This document shows, one piece after another, positions 46,308-55,344 of a stretch of 64,000 nucleotides of DNA. Position numbers and translations under genes: made by a program. This stretch comes from Cupriavidus sp. 2SB (GTDB lineage Bacteria; Pseudomonadota; Gammaproteobacteria; Burkholderiales; Burkholderiaceae). Position 1 is the stretch's first letter; every line of letters starts with the position of its first letter. The notes beneath the pieces are model-generated. The model was not told the origin of the DNA. It made no database searches and worked only from the letters and a program-made list of their open reading frames with translations. Location of the stretch: the NCBI RefSeq assembly GCF_005503625.1, contig NZ_SCMX01000009.1:62001-126000 (forward strand). Direction: 5' to 3'.

Positions 46308-46766
46308 TCAGGCGTAATCCAGCGGCAACGCCGTCGTGTACTTGATCTGTTCCATCGCGAAGCTCGAACTGACATCGGCCAGTTCTACGCCCTGGATCAG
46401 TTTCTTGTACACGGTGTCATAAGCGGCGATATCCGGCACCACCACGCGCAACAGGTAGTCGGTATCGCCCGCCATGCGGTAGAACTCGGTCACTTCCGGA
46501 ATCGATGCCACGAGTCCGTGAAACGCCTTGAGCCATTTCACGTTGTGCTGGTTGGTGCGGATCGAGACAAAAACCGTCACGCCAACATTGAGCTTGGCCG
46601 CATCGAGCAGCGCCACGCGCTTTCGCACGACGCCGGATTCTTCGAGCTTCTGGATGCGGCGCCAGCATGGCGTCGACGTCAGCCCCACGCGTTCGCCGAT
46701 CTCGGCAACAGGCACAGCGGCATCTTCCTGGAGGATCTCCAGGATCTGGCGGTCATAGCGGTCCAT
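46308..46766 (-). CDS. Lrp/AsnC family transcriptional regulator
   Basis: 152-residue regulator with an N-terminal winged HTH (MDRYDRQILEILQED, then VGLTSTPCWRRIQKLEESGVV) and a C-terminal RAM/AsnC ligand domain (VASIPEVTEFYRMAGDTDYLLRVVV split across about 85-110). AGGAAA before the ATG at 46766 fixes the start. It is divergent from the lysR gene across 145 bp. Nearby gdhA and gltIJKL suggest an amino acid as the effector; that is inference. Confidence 0.94.
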   Translation of the reverse strand: MDRYDRQILEILQEDAAVPVAEIGERVGLTSTPCWRRIQKLEESGVVRKRVALLDAAKLNVGVTVFVSIRTNQHNVKWLKAFHGLVASIPEVTEFYRMAGDTDYLLRVVVPDIAAYDTVYKKLIQGVELADVSSSFAMEQIKYTTALPLDYA

Positions 46767-46898
46767 GGGATTTCCTGCAAACCTGAAAATTTCGATCCAA
46801 AACCCGCGCAGATTGTAATCCTGTTCCAACGGAGGGGGCGGAGGCAGAAAAATATTGTCGATGGCGGCGTCCGTGCTGCGCGGGACGTGGACGCAGGC

Positions 46899-46904
46899 GA
46901 TAAT
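46899..46904 (+). promoter_or_regulatory. Candidate -10 box giving a leaderless lysR mRNA
   Basis: GATAAT ends 7 nt before the lysR ATG at 46912, so the message would start at or near the A of ATG. There is no good -35 hexamer. The arrangement copies that before clsB. Confidence 0.4.
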
Positions 46905-46911
46905 CCGCGCC

Positions 46912-47871
46912 ATGGAAATCAAATGGCTTGAAGACTTCGTCAGCCTGGCCGAGACGCACAGCTTCTCGCGCTCGGCGGAACTGCGGCATGTCACGCAGCC
47001 GGCGTTCTCGCGCCGCATCCAGTCATTGGAGGCGTGGGTGGGCACCGAGCTGATCGACCGGTCCAGTTACCCCACGAGCCTGACCTCGGCGGGCAAGGTG
47101 TTCTACGAGCAGGCACTGGCGATGCTGGCGCAGGTCAGCGAGACCCGTGCGCTGATGCGCGGGCAGCGGTCGGCCAATGCGCAGGTGCTGGAATTCGCCG
47201 TCCCGCACACGTTGTCGCTGACGTTCTTCCCCGAATGGCTCAAGGGCGTGGAGCGCAAGGTCGGCACACTGCCATGCCGCCTGCGCGCGCTCAATGTCCA
47301 CGATGCGGTGCTGATGCTGGTGGAAGGCGGCTGCGACCTCGTCATGGTCTATCACCATCCGCGCCAGGCCATCCAGCTCGATCCGGCGCACTACGACATG
47401 CTCGTGCTCGGCACCGAACGGCTGTCGCCTTACAGCGTGCCCGATGCCACGGGTCGCCCGCTGTTCCGGCTGCCGGGTACGGACAAGAAGCCAGTGCCAT
47501 TCCTGAGTTACACGCCCAATGCGTTTCTGGGCCGGATGGTGGACATGCTGCTGGCGGAGTCCGCCGATACGCTCAAGCTCGACAAATGCTACGAAACCGA
47601 TATGGCCGAGGCGCTCAAGGCGATGGCGCTGGCCGGACACGGCATGGCATTCTTGCCGGAAAGCACGGTGCGTGAAGACGTGGCCGCCGGCCGTCTGGTG
47701 CGGGCCGAGGCGGCGCGCGGGCTGCCGCAATCGATCGATATGGAAATCCGGCTCTATCGCGAGCGACCTTCCGATAACGGGACCGAACGGCGCGGCGGCC
47801 AGTCGCGCCGCAAACGCCAGTTCGTGGACCGCATCTGGGCCGCACTGACGGCGCCGGCGTCGGACGCGTGA
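46912..47871 (+). CDS. LysR family transcriptional regulator
   Basis: 319-residue LysR-type regulator. The N-terminal HTH is WLEDFVSLAETHSFSRSAE then VTQPAFSRRIQSLEAWVG (residues 4-43); a substrate-binding domain follows from about 90. The C-terminal 30 residues are Arg-rich (RRGGQSRRKRQ). The HTH resembles the HypT/YjiE branch, but I cannot assign the effector. It is followed by an inverted repeat with LysR-box geometry and then gdhA on the same strand, so gdhA is the obvious candidate target. Confidence 0.93.
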   Translation: MEIKWLEDFVSLAETHSFSRSAELRHVTQPAFSRRIQSLEAWVGTELIDRSSYPTSLTSAGKVFYEQALAMLAQVSETRALMRGQRSANAQVLEFAVPHTLSLTFFPEWLKGVERKVGTLPCRLRALNVHDAVLMLVEGGCDLVMVYHHPRQAIQLDPAHYDMLVLGTERLSPYSVPDATGRPLFRLPGTDKKPVPFLSYTPNAFLGRMVDMLLAESADTLKLDKCYETDMAEALKAMALAGHGMAFLPESTVREDVAAGRLVRAEAARGLPQSIDMEIRLYRERPSDNGTERRGGQSRRKRQFVDRIWAALTAPASDA

Positions 47872-47899
47872 AACCGCAAGGTGCCAGGAAGGGGCGCCA

Positions 47900-47924
47900 A
47901 GGTTATGCGAGGCTTGCATAACCT
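47900..47924. promoter_or_regulatory. LysR-type box (inverted repeat) upstream of gdhA
   Basis: Perfect 9-bp arms AGGTTATGC / GCATAACCT around a 7-nt spacer; inside is ATGC-N7-GCAT, a T-N11-A LysR-type site. It is 28 bp after the lysR stop and 84 bp before the gdhA ATG. A TTGGAT (47950) and TATCCT (47975) pair could be the gdhA promoter. It could instead be a weak lysR terminator stem, but no T run follows. Confidence 0.6.
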
Positions 47925-48008
47925 GCGGAGGCGGGATGATGAAACGGCATTGGATTGGGGCAGGGCAGCGCCGATATCCTCCGTGTCACCTTCACTCGGA
48001 ACTCAACG

Positions 48009-49325
48009 ATGTCTTCCGCAGCACCGACGCAAAACGTCTCGAATGTCTCGCATGCCCACGCCCTGCCTTCCTACCTGAAAGCCGACGACCTCGGCCCGTG
48101 GGGCATCTACCTGCAGCAAGTCGATCGTGTCACGCCCTACCTGGGCTCGCTGGCGCGCTGGGTGGAAACGCTGAAGCGCCCCAAGCGCGCGCTGATCGTC
48201 GACGTACCCATCGAACTGGACAACGGCACCATCGCCCACTACGAGGGTTACCGGGTGCAGCACAACCTGTCGCGCGGCCCGGGCAAGGGCGGCGTGCGTT
48301 TCCACCAGGACGTGACGCTGTCCGAGGTGATGGCGCTGTCGGCATGGATGTCGGTGAAGAACGCGGCGGTGAACGTGCCCTACGGCGGTGCCAAGGGTGG
48401 CATCCGCGTGGATCCGCGCACGCTGTCGCACGGCGAGCTGGAACGCCTGACCCGTCGCTACACCAGTGAAATCAACATCATCATCGGTCCGAACAAGGAC
48501 ATTCCGGCGCCTGACGTGAATACCAACGCCCAGGTCATGGCCTGGATGATGGACACCTATTCGATGAATTCGGGCAGCACGGCCACCGGCGTGGTGACCG
48601 GCAAGCCGATCTCGCTGGGTGGCTCGCTGGGCCGCCATGAAGCCACCGGCCGTGGCGTGTTCGTGGTGGGTTCGGAAGCCGCCCGCAACCTGGGCATGGA
48701 CGTCAAGGGTGCGCGCGTGGCCGTGCAGGGCTTCGGCAATGTGGGCGCTGTGGCCGCCAAGCTGTTCCATGAAGCCGGCGCCAAGGTGGTGGCGGTGCAG
48801 GATCACCGCACCACGCTGTTCAACCCGGCGGGTCTGGACGTGCCGGCAATGATGGAATACGCATCGCACAGCGGCACGATCGACGGCTTCCAGGCCGAAG
48901 TCCTCAAGGGTGACCAGTTCTGGGATGTGGAGTGCGACATCCTGATCCCGGCCGCGCTGGAAGGCCAGATCACCGCCGAGAACGCACCGCGCATCACGGC
49001 CAAGCTGGTGATCGAGGGCGCCAACGGCCCGACCACTCCACAGGCCGACGACATCCTGCGCGAGCGCAATATTCTGGTTTGCCCGGACGTGATTGCCAAT
49101 GCAGGCGGCGTGACCGTGTCCTATTTTGAATGGGTGCAGGATTTCTCCAGCTTCTTCTGGACCGAAGAGGAGATCAATGACCGGCTGGTACGAATCATGC
49201 AAGAGGCTTTCCGGGCGATCTGGCAGGTTGCCCAGGACAACAAGGTCACGCTGCGGACGGCCGCGTTCATCGTCGCCTGCACGCGGATCCTGCAGGCGCG
49301 CGAGATGCGCGGCCTCTATCCTTGA
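48009..49325 (+). CDS. gdhA: Glutamate dehydrogenase
   Basis: 438-residue Glu/Leu/Phe/Val dehydrogenase interconverting glutamate and 2-oxoglutarate plus ammonia. [11 protein letters not shown] and [10 protein letters not shown] (catalytic Lys region, about 108-118) lie in the N-terminal domain; the Rossmann domain has [19 protein letters not shown] or NADP preference cannot be told with confidence. The start at 48009 (MSSAAP) is the one closest to the family length. A strong terminator follows 75 bp after the stop. gltIJKL, the glutamate importer, is next. Confidence 0.96.
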   Translation: MSSAAPTQNVSNVSHAHALPSYLKADDLGPWGIYLQQVDRVTPYLGSLARWVETLKRPKRALIVDVPIELDNGTIAHYEGYRVQHNLSRGPGKGGVRFHQDVTLSEVMALSAWMSVKNAAVNVPYGGAKGGIRVDPRTLSHGELERLTRRYTSEINIIIGPNKDIPAPDVNTNAQVMAWMMDTYSMNSGSTATGVVTGKPISLGGSLGRHEATGRGVFVVGSEAARNLGMDVKGARVAVQGFGNVGAVAAKLFHEAGAKVVAVQDHRTTLFNPAGLDVPAMMEYASHSGTIDGFQAEVLKGDQFWDVECDILIPAALEGQITAENAPRITAKLVIEGANGPTTPQADDILRERNILVCPDVIANAGGVTVSYFEWVQDFSSFFWTEEEINDRLVRIMQEAFRAIWQVAQDNKVTLRTAAFIVACTRILQAREMRGLYP

Positions 49326-49399
49326 TGGAGGACGATTCATGAAGCCGGGATTTGACGCTGCTGCAATGCAGCAAAATTCCCCGCTTCGGTGAAGCCCGC

Positions 49400-49438
49400 A
49401 ACGCGGCGATCGGATGACTCCGGTTGCCGCGTTTTTTT
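49400..49438 (+). terminator. Rho-independent terminator of gdhA
   Basis: AACGCGGC / GCCGCGTT stem with an inner CGG/CCG pair, followed by seven T. The rest of the 312-bp gdhA-gltI gap (49326-49637) shows only a short GCTGC/GCAGC hairpin before it and no convincing promoter hexamers. Confidence 0.88.
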
Positions 49439-49637
49439 GTCATCAACGGTTTGAAGCGGCGGCAACAATCGGTGCGCACTTGTGTCTCATTTTGGCGCAA
49501 CGCAGCTAAACCATCGCTGAATTGGCACCAGTTAGGGGAAAAACCCGTTGTCTTGAGTGACGAGCTAAGCAATACTGTTTCGCCGGTGGGGCAGTCTGTT
49601 ACAGTCCCGCCTTTCTCTTCATGGTCAAGGAGATGTT

Positions 49638-50537
49638 ATGAATGTTGCCAAGTTGGCAGGCCTGATGATTGCGGCAGGGGTGTTGTGCGCAAGCGCGCAA
49701 GCAGCTGAGCCGCTGACGGGTACGCTGCAGAAGATCAAGGAAACGGGTGTCATCACGCTGGGCGTGCGGGACTCCTCGATTCCCTTCAACTACAACCTCG
49801 GCGGTGTCCGTCAGGTTGGGTATTCCTACGATATCAATATGAAGATCGTGGAAGCCATCAAGGATCAGTTGAAGCTGCCGAACCTGCAGGTCAAGGAAAT
49901 TCCGATCACGTCGCAGAACCGCATCACGCTGCTGCAGAACGGCACGATCGATATCGAGTGCGGCTCGACCACGAACAACCTGGAACGCCAGAAGCAGGCA
50001 TCGTTCACGAACAGCATCTTCATCATCGGCACGCGCATCATGGTGAAGAAGGACGGCGGCATCAAGGACTGGGCCGACCTGAAGGGCAAGAACGTGGTGA
50101 CCACCGCTGGCACCACGTCCGAGCGCCTGCTGCGCAAGATGAACGATGACCAGAAGCTGGGCATGAATATCATCAGCACCAAGGACCATGGCCAGTCGTT
50201 CCTGACGCTGGAATCGGGCCGTGCCGTGGCGTTCATGATGGACGACGCGCTGCTGTTCGGCGAACGCGCCAAGGCCAAGAACCCGGCAGACTGGATCGTC
50301 GTGGGCAAGCCGCAGTCGCGTGAATCGTACGGCTGCATGATCCGCAAGGATGACGCACCGTTCAAGAAGATCTCCGACACCGTGATCGCCGGCCTGATGA
50401 AGGATGGTTCGATCAACACGATGTACGCGAAGTGGTTCCAGCAACCGGTCCCGCCCAAGGGCCTGAACCTGGACTTCCCGTTGTCCGAAGATATGAAGGC
50501 GCTCTTCAAGACCCCGAACGACAAGGCACTCGACTGA
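49638..50537 (+). CDS. gltI: Glutamate/aspartate ABC transporter, periplasmic binding protein
   Basis: 299-residue solute-binding protein of the GltI/DEBP family. A Sec signal peptide is visible (hydrophobic core 6-18, cleavage likely after ASAQA near 23). GVITLGVRDSSIPFNYNL and GYSYDINMKIVEAIK are family signatures; QNGTIDIECGSTTNN is the ligand-site region, and two Cys (in IECGS and YGCMI) could form a disulfide. AAGGAGA lies 6 nt before the ATG. It is the first of four gltIJKL genes. I see no convincing promoter in the 200 bp before it. Confidence 0.95.
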   Translation: MNVAKLAGLMIAAGVLCASAQAAEPLTGTLQKIKETGVITLGVRDSSIPFNYNLGGVRQVGYSYDINMKIVEAIKDQLKLPNLQVKEIPITSQNRITLLQNGTIDIECGSTTNNLERQKQASFTNSIFIIGTRIMVKKDGGIKDWADLKGKNVVTTAGTTSERLLRKMNDDQKLGMNIISTKDHGQSFLTLESGRAVAFMMDDALLFGERAKAKNPADWIVVGKPQSRESYGCMIRKDDAPFKKISDTVIAGLMKDGSINTMYAKWFQQPVPPKGLNLDFPLSEDMKALFKTPNDKALD

Positions 50538-50602
50538 TCGTTGCGATTGGCGCAGTGCGAAACGGAAGGAGCAGTCCTTCCGTTTCTTTTTGAGGACGCA
50601 CT

Positions 50603-51331
50603 ATGGATTACGCTTTTCACTGGGGAGTCTTCCTCGAGCAGGCCGCTTCCAACGAGACGTACCTGGACTGGATGATTTCCGGTCTCAAGGTCACGATCGC
50701 GCTGGGCCTGTCGTCGTGGGTGATCGCCCTTGTTCTCGGCTCGGTGCTGGGCGTGCTGCGCACGGTCCCGAACAAGTGGCTGTCGGGGTTTGCCGCCACT
50801 TACGTCGAAATCTTCCGAAATATTCCGCTGCTGGTGCAGCTGTTCATCTGGTACTTCGTCGGACCCGAGCTGCTGCCGGGCGGCGAAGCCATCAAGCAGA
50901 TGAACCCGTTCACCCAGCAGTTCCTGGCAGCCATGATCTGCCTGGGCACCTTCACGGCCGCCCGGGTTTGCGAACAGGTGCGCTCGGGGATCAATTCGCT
51001 GCCGCGCGGCCAGAAGAACGCTGGCCTGGCCATGGGTTTCACGCTGGCGCAGACGTACCGCCACGTGCTGCTGCCGATGGCCTTCCGCGTCATCGTGCCG
51101 CCGATCACCTCCGAGTTCCTGAACATCTTCAAGAACTCGGCCGTGGCATCGACGATCGGCCTGCTGGAACTGGCCGCACAGGGCCGCCAGCTGGTGGACT
51201 ACACCGCGCGTCCGTATGAATCGTTCATCGCGGTCACGCTGCTGTACGCGCTGATCAACTTCACGGTGATGTTCCTGATGCGCTGGGTGGAACGCCGTAC
51301 CCGCGTGCCGGGCTTCATCGGCACGAAGTAA
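50603..51331 (+). CDS. gltJ: Glutamate/aspartate ABC transporter, permease GltJ
   Basis: 242-residue inner-membrane permease (HisM/GlnP type) with about five membrane segments. The EAA loop region is [46 protein letters not shown] near the start and [17 protein letters not shown] are typical of polar amino-acid permeases. GAGGA precedes the ATG. It is 65 bp after gltI and 11 bp before gltK; with GltK it forms the membrane channel. Confidence 0.95.
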   Translation: MDYAFHWGVFLEQAASNETYLDWMISGLKVTIALGLSSWVIALVLGSVLGVLRTVPNKWLSGFAATYVEIFRNIPLLVQLFIWYFVGPELLPGGEAIKQMNPFTQQFLAAMICLGTFTAARVCEQVRSGINSLPRGQKNAGLAMGFTLAQTYRHVLLPMAFRVIVPPITSEFLNIFKNSAVASTIGLLELAAQGRQLVDYTARPYESFIAVTLLYALINFTVMFLMRWVERRTRVPGFIGTK

Positions 51332-51342
51332 GGAGCTGCAAC

Positions 51343-52026
51343 ATGGCATACGAATTCGATTTCAGCTCCATCAATTACTCCACGCTGCATGTGCTGGGCG
51401 AGGGTATGGCCGTTTCGCTCAAGATCACGGTGACGGCGGTGATCGTCGGCATCGTCTGGGGCACGATCCTGGCGATGATGCGTTTGTCGTCGATCAAGGC
51501 ACTGAACTGGTTTGCACAGGGGTACGTGACGCTGTTTCGGTCCATCCCGCTGGTGATGGTGCTGCTGTGGTTCTTCCTGATCATTCCGCAGTTGCTGCAG
51601 AAGGTGTTCAACCTCTCGGCGGCATCCGACCTGCGCATGACCTCCGCGCTGATCGCGTTCTCGCTGTTCGAGGCCGCGTACTACTCGGAAATTATCCGCG
51701 CCGGTATCCAGAGCGTGTCGCGTGGCCAGATGTTCGCGGCCCAGGCACTGGGCATGACCTATGGTCAGACCATGCGGCTGGTGATCCTGCCGCAGGCGTT
51801 CCGCAACATGGTGCCGCTGCTGCTGACGCAAGGCATCATCCTGTTCCAGGATACGTCGCTGGTCTACGTGAGCGCGCTGGCAGACTTCTTCGGCCAGGCT
51901 TACGGTATTGGCGAGCGTGACGGCCGCATCGTGGAGATGCTGTTGTTTGCTGGTCTCGTGTACTTCATCATTTGTTTTTCCGCTTCGCTGCTGGTCAAGC
52001 GTTATCAGAAAAAGGTGGCCGTATGA
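51343..52026 (+). CDS. gltK: Glutamate/aspartate ABC transporter, permease GltK
   Basis: 227-residue second permease subunit of the same type. [21 protein letters not shown] starts the membrane domain; [19 protein letters not shown] and the EAA loop [27 protein letters not shown] are characteristic. An AAGGAG ribosome site precedes it. Its stop overlaps the gltL start by 4 bp (ATGA), which couples translation of permease and ATPase. Confidence 0.95.
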   Translation: MAYEFDFSSINYSTLHVLGEGMAVSLKITVTAVIVGIVWGTILAMMRLSSIKALNWFAQGYVTLFRSIPLVMVLLWFFLIIPQLLQKVFNLSAASDLRMTSALIAFSLFEAAYYSEIIRAGIQSVSRGQMFAAQALGMTYGQTMRLVILPQAFRNMVPLLLTQGIILFQDTSLVYVSALADFFGQAYGIGERDGRIVEMLLFAGLVYFIICFSASLLVKRYQKKVAV

Positions 52027-52757
52027 TCGAAATTAATAACGTTTCCAAGTGGTACGGCGCCTTCCAGGTGCTGACCGATTGCACCACCAAGGTGGCCAAG
52101 GGCGAAGTGGTGGTGGTGTGCGGTCCGTCGGGCTCGGGCAAGTCGACGCTGATCAAGACCGTGAACGCGCTGGAGCCGTTCCAGAAGGGCGACATCCTCG
52201 TGGATGGCACGTCGGTGGGCAACCCGAAGACGAACCTGCCCAAGCTGCGCTCGCGCGTGGGCATGGTGTTCCAGAACTTCGAACTGTTCCCGCACCTGTC
52301 GATCACCGAGAACCTGACCATCGCGCAGATGAAGGTGCTGGGCCGCTCGAAGGACGAAGCCAACGCCAAGGGCATGAAGTACCTGGAGCGCGTGGGTCTG
52401 AAGAGCCAGGCCGACAAGTATCCGGGTCAACTGTCAGGTGGCCAGCAGCAGCGAGTGGCCATTGCGCGCGCGCTGTCGATGGATCCGATCTGCATGCTGT
52501 TCGACGAACCGACTTCGGCGCTTGACCCGGAAATGGTCAACGAAGTGCTCGACGTAATGGTGCAACTGGCCAACGAAGGCATGACCATGATGTGCGTGAC
52601 CCACGAAATGGGCTTCGCCCGCAAGGTGGCCAACCGCGTGATCTTCATGGACGCCGGCAAGATCGTGGAAGACTGCGCCAAGGAGGAGTTCTTCGGCAAT
52701 ATCGAAGCCCGCTCCGAGCGCGCCCGTCAGTTCCTGTCGAAGATCCTGCAGCACTGA
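52023..52757 (+). CDS. gltL: Glutamate/aspartate ABC transporter, ATP-binding protein
   Basis: 244-residue polar-amino-acid-uptake ATPase. Walker A is GPSGSGKST, the Q-loop [17 protein letters not shown], the signature [15 protein letters not shown], and Walker [15 protein letters not shown]. The ATG at 52023 overlaps the gltK stop; the open frame upstream lies within gltK. It is the last gene of the operon. Two palindromic repeats follow before the convergent amidotransferase gene. Confidence 0.96.
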   Translation: MIEINNVSKWYGAFQVLTDCTTKVAKGEVVVVCGPSGSGKSTLIKTVNALEPFQKGDILVDGTSVGNPKTNLPKLRSRVGMVFQNFELFPHLSITENLTIAQMKVLGRSKDEANAKGMKYLERVGLKSQADKYPGQLSGGQQQRVAIARALSMDPICMLFDEPTSALDPEMVNEVLDVMVQLANEGMTMMCVTHEMGFARKVANRVIFMDAGKIVEDCAKEEFFGNIEARSERARQFLSKILQH

Positions 52758-52844
52758 GATCGTAGGGTGCAGACCGAAGCTGTTGGTGGTTAGGCAGCCG
52801 ACGCCGTGCGCTGCGCCCAAGCGATATCAGGATGTGGTGTCTTG

Positions 52845-52885
52845 GCCCTCTCTCCCCTCAGAGGGAGAGAGCGGGAGAGAGGGGT
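52845..52885. repeat. GC-rich palindromic repeat, divergent copy 8
   Basis: A degenerate member with CCCTCTCTCCCCTC, GAGGGAGAGA and a second GCGGGAGAGAGGGG arm. It pairs in general layout with copy 9 in the convergent gltL/amidotransferase gap. Confidence 0.6.
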
Positions 52886-52968
52886 GGTCTAGCTGGGTAC
52901 CAGCTTGGCCGAAGCTGTCGGTTTTTTCAGGCGCGGACAGCGCTTGATGCGCTGACCCTCTCCCCCAG

Positions 52969-52995
52969 CCCCTCTCCCGCTCTGCGGGAGAGGGG
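52969..52995. repeat. GC-rich palindromic repeat, copy 9
   Basis: CCCCTCTCCCGC, TCT, GCGGGAGAGGGG, with a CCCTCTCCCCCAGC left flank. It is 12 bp from the end of the amidotransferase gene. Confidence 0.85.
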
Positions 52996-53006
52996 AGCAA
53001 TCCCCC

Positions 53007-53837
53007 TCAAGTACAAGCCGTATTCGCGGCATTCTTCGCCTGCACCTCAGGCGGTATCGGCACCGTCCACGTCATGACGGGCTTTCCATTCTCGAACATG
53101 ATCAGCTCGCCAGGCGCAAACTGCGTCCACGTCTCGTTGTCCGTCAACGGTGCGGTGGCGATAACGGCCACGCGATCGTCCGGCGTGGTGACCTGTGCGA
53201 AATCGATCGACAGGTCGGCATCGATCAGATGTGCCTTGGAGAACGGCCACTGCCGCACGATGTAGTACAGCCGCGTGGAGCAGTGCGCAAACAGCGCCTG
53301 ACCGTTGCACAGCAGGAAGTTGAATACCCCATGCAGCGTGATGTCTCGCGTGATGTCGGCCAGCGCATGTCCCAACTCATTCAGCGGCGGCTGCGATCCC
53401 GGAAAGCGTTTGCGCAGCCCCTGCATCAGCGTGCAGAACGCCAGTTCGCTGTCGGTGTCGCCCACAGGCTGGTAGACGCCGGACAGGAAAGGGGCGAATC
53501 CGTGCAGGTCGCCGTTATGCGCGAAGATCCAGTGCCGGCCCCAGAGCTCACGCATGAACGGATGGCAGTTCTCCAGCCGGACCGTGCCTTGCGTGGCCTT
53601 GCGGATATGCGAGATCACGTTCTTCGACTTGATGGGGTAGCGCTTGATCAGGTCTGCCACCGGCGACGAGCCCGCCGATTGGTTATCGATGAACAGGCGG
53701 CACGCCTTGTCCTCGAAGAAGGCCACGCCGAAACCATCGGAGTGGTGGTCCGTCACACCGCCGCGCGCGGCAAAGCCGGTGAAGGAGAACGTCACGTCGG
53801 TTGGCGTGGCGCAGTTCATGCCTAGCAGCTGGCACAT
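53007..53837 (-). CDS. Class II glutamine amidotransferase (YafJ-like)
   Basis: 276-residue Ntn-type glutamine amidotransferase. After Met removal, Cys2 (MCQLLGMN) would be the nucleophile. SDGFGVAFFEDK, SHIRKATQGTVRLENCHPF and IFAHNGDL are the typical glutaminase-site segments. No synthase partner domain is fused, and the acceptor is unknown. The ATG at 53837 is chosen because it places the Cys at position 2; longer upstream starts would bury it. It is divergent from the tartrate dehydrogenase remnant, with a CGGCAG/CTGCCG repeat (53853-53868) between. Confidence 0.92.
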   Translation of the reverse strand: MCQLLGMNCATPTDVTFSFTGFAARGGVTDHHSDGFGVAFFEDKACRLFIDNQSAGSSPVADLIKRYPIKSKNVISHIRKATQGTVRLENCHPFMRELWGRHWIFAHNGDLHGFAPFLSGVYQPVGDTDSELAFCTLMQGLRKRFPGSQPPLNELGHALADITRDITLHGVFNFLLCNGQALFAHCSTRLYYIVRQWPFSKAHLIDADLSIDFAQVTTPDDRVAVIATAPLTDNETWTQFAPGELIMFENGKPVMTWTVPIPPEVQAKNAANTACT

Positions 53838-53950
53838 GGCGAGGGCACCGTGCGGCAGGGGGCTGCCGCTTTGCAATAGAATGGGGCCATTATCCTTCGC
53901 GTACCGGACGCTGCCAAGCACGGCGCCGACGCCCTCATCCCTTCCCAGCC

Positions 53951-54037
53951 ATGAATCGAGACAAGATCGCTGCCATTCCCGGAGACGGAATCGGAACGGA
54001 ACCCATGCCCCAGGGCGCCATCGCGGAGGCATCATGA
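53951..54037 (+). pseudogene. N-terminal remnant of a tartrate/isopropylmalate-type dehydrogenase (ttuC-like)
   Basis: A 28-codon frame starts at ATG 53951 and reads KIAAIPGDGIGTE within its first 17 residues, the NAD-dehydrogenase N-terminus of tartrate dehydrogenase/D-malate dehydrogenase (TtuC/DmlA). It then diverges and stops after GAIAEAS. Relatives are about 350-360 residues, so more than 300 codons are missing, apparently by an internal deletion. Its TGA overlaps the glycerate-kinase ATG (ATGA), so it may now serve as a short coupled leader peptide. A TAGAAT -10-like box is at 53877-53882. Confidence 0.75.
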
Positions 54038-55329
54038 ATTTCCAGGGCTGTCCGCGCACCTTGCTGCTCGAGAGTTTCCACGCCGCTGTTGCTGCCGCCG
54101 ATCCATTGCAAATCGTTGCCGATCACCTGCCGCCGCCGCATGCCGGAGGGCGCACGCTCGTGGTGGGCGCAGGCAAGGCTGCCGCGTCGATGGCGGCAGC
54201 GGTCGAGCGCGCCTACCAGGGCAAGGCCACGCTCGAAGGCATCGTCGTCACGCGCTATGCGCATGGCATGCCCACCGACCATATCCGCGTGATCGAGGCC
54301 GGCCATCCGGTGCCCGACGAAGCGGGCGAGCAGGCCGCCGCCGATATCCTGGCGCGTGTGCAATCGCTCGGACCCGAGGATCGGCTGATCGTGCTGGTCT
54401 CGGGCGGCGGCTCCAGCCTGCTGTCGCTGCCGGCCGATGGCATCCCCATGGCCGACCTGAAAGCCACCACGCGCGAGTTGCTGCGTTGTGGCGCACCGAT
54501 CACGGACATGAACGTCGTGCGCAAGCATATTTCGCGCATCCAGGGCGGAAGGCTCGCGCAGGCGAGCCGGGCACCCGTGACCACGCTGATCGTGTCCGAT
54601 GTGGCGGGCGACGATCCGAGTGCCATCGCCTCCGGTCCTACGGTTCCCGATCCCAGCACCTATGCCGATGCCCTCGGCATCCTGAAACGCTTCGGCGCCA
54701 CGGTGCCGGCGAGCGTGCAATCCCATCTGGAACGCGGCGCGCGCGGCGAGATCGATGAAACGCCGAAGCCGGGCGATCCGCTGTTCAAGCGCGTCGACAA
54801 CCGCATGATCGCCACGGCACATGGCAGCCTGGAAGCTGCCGCCGCGCTGTTCCGCCGTCAAGGCATCGAACCCGTGGTGCTCGGCGATACGGTTACCGGC
54901 GAGGCGCAGGAGGTGGCACGCGTCTATGCCGCGCTCGTCCGCGAGATTCGCAAGTACAATGCGCCGTTCTCCGCGCCGGTGGCGCTGATCTCGGGCGGTG
55001 AATGCACGGTCACATTGCCGAGTGGTGCGACAAACGCGCGTGGCGGGCGGTGCTCGGAATTCCTGCTGTCGCTGGCCATCGAGCTGGCCGGTGCGGAAAA
55101 AATCCACGCGATTGCCGCCGACACCGACGGCATCGATGGTTCCGAGGACAACGCCGGTGCGTTGCTGGGCCCCGATTCGCTGGCGCGCGCTGATGCAGCC
55201 GGCGTCTCGGCCCGGCACAGCCTGGATGCCCACGACGCGTGGGGGTTCTTCCATGCGGTGGATGACCTCGTCGTGACCGGCCCCACGCGGACCAACGTGA
55301 ACGATTTCCGCGCCATCCTGATTCTCTAG
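54034..55329 (+). CDS. ttuD: Glycerate 2-kinase, MOFRL family (TtuD/GckA-like)
   Basis: 431-residue glycerate kinase of the GckA/TtuD type (older annotations call it hydroxypyruvate reductase). It phosphorylates D-glycerate to 2-phosphoglycerate. An N-terminal DUF4147 domain has TLVVGAGKAAASMAAAVE and VLVSGGGSSLLSLP; VSDVAGDDPSAIASGPTVPD is diagnostic; the C-terminal MOFRL domain has ISGGECTVTL and AADTDGIDGSEDNAGA. GGAGG precedes the ATG at 54034, which overlaps the remnant stop. In tartrate or glyoxylate users the neighbour is an intact ttuC, so here the pathway link is broken or another enzyme supplies glycerate. Confidence 0.93.
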   Translation: MNFQGCPRTLLLESFHAAVAAADPLQIVADHLPPPHAGGRTLVVGAGKAAASMAAAVERAYQGKATLEGIVVTRYAHGMPTDHIRVIEAGHPVPDEAGEQAAADILARVQSLGPEDRLIVLVSGGGSSLLSLPADGIPMADLKATTRELLRCGAPITDMNVVRKHISRIQGGRLAQASRAPVTTLIVSDVAGDDPSAIASGPTVPDPSTYADALGILKRFGATVPASVQSHLERGARGEIDETPKPGDPLFKRVDNRMIATAHGSLEAAAALFRRQGIEPVVLGDTVTGEAQEVARVYAALVREIRKYNAPFSAPVALISGGECTVTLPSGATNARGGRCSEFLLSLAIELAGAEKIHAIAADTDGIDGSEDNAGALLGPDSLARADAAGVSARHSLDAHDAWGFFHAVDDLVVTGPTRTNVNDFRAILIL

Positions 55330-55344
55330 TTGTTGCTTGTCCCC

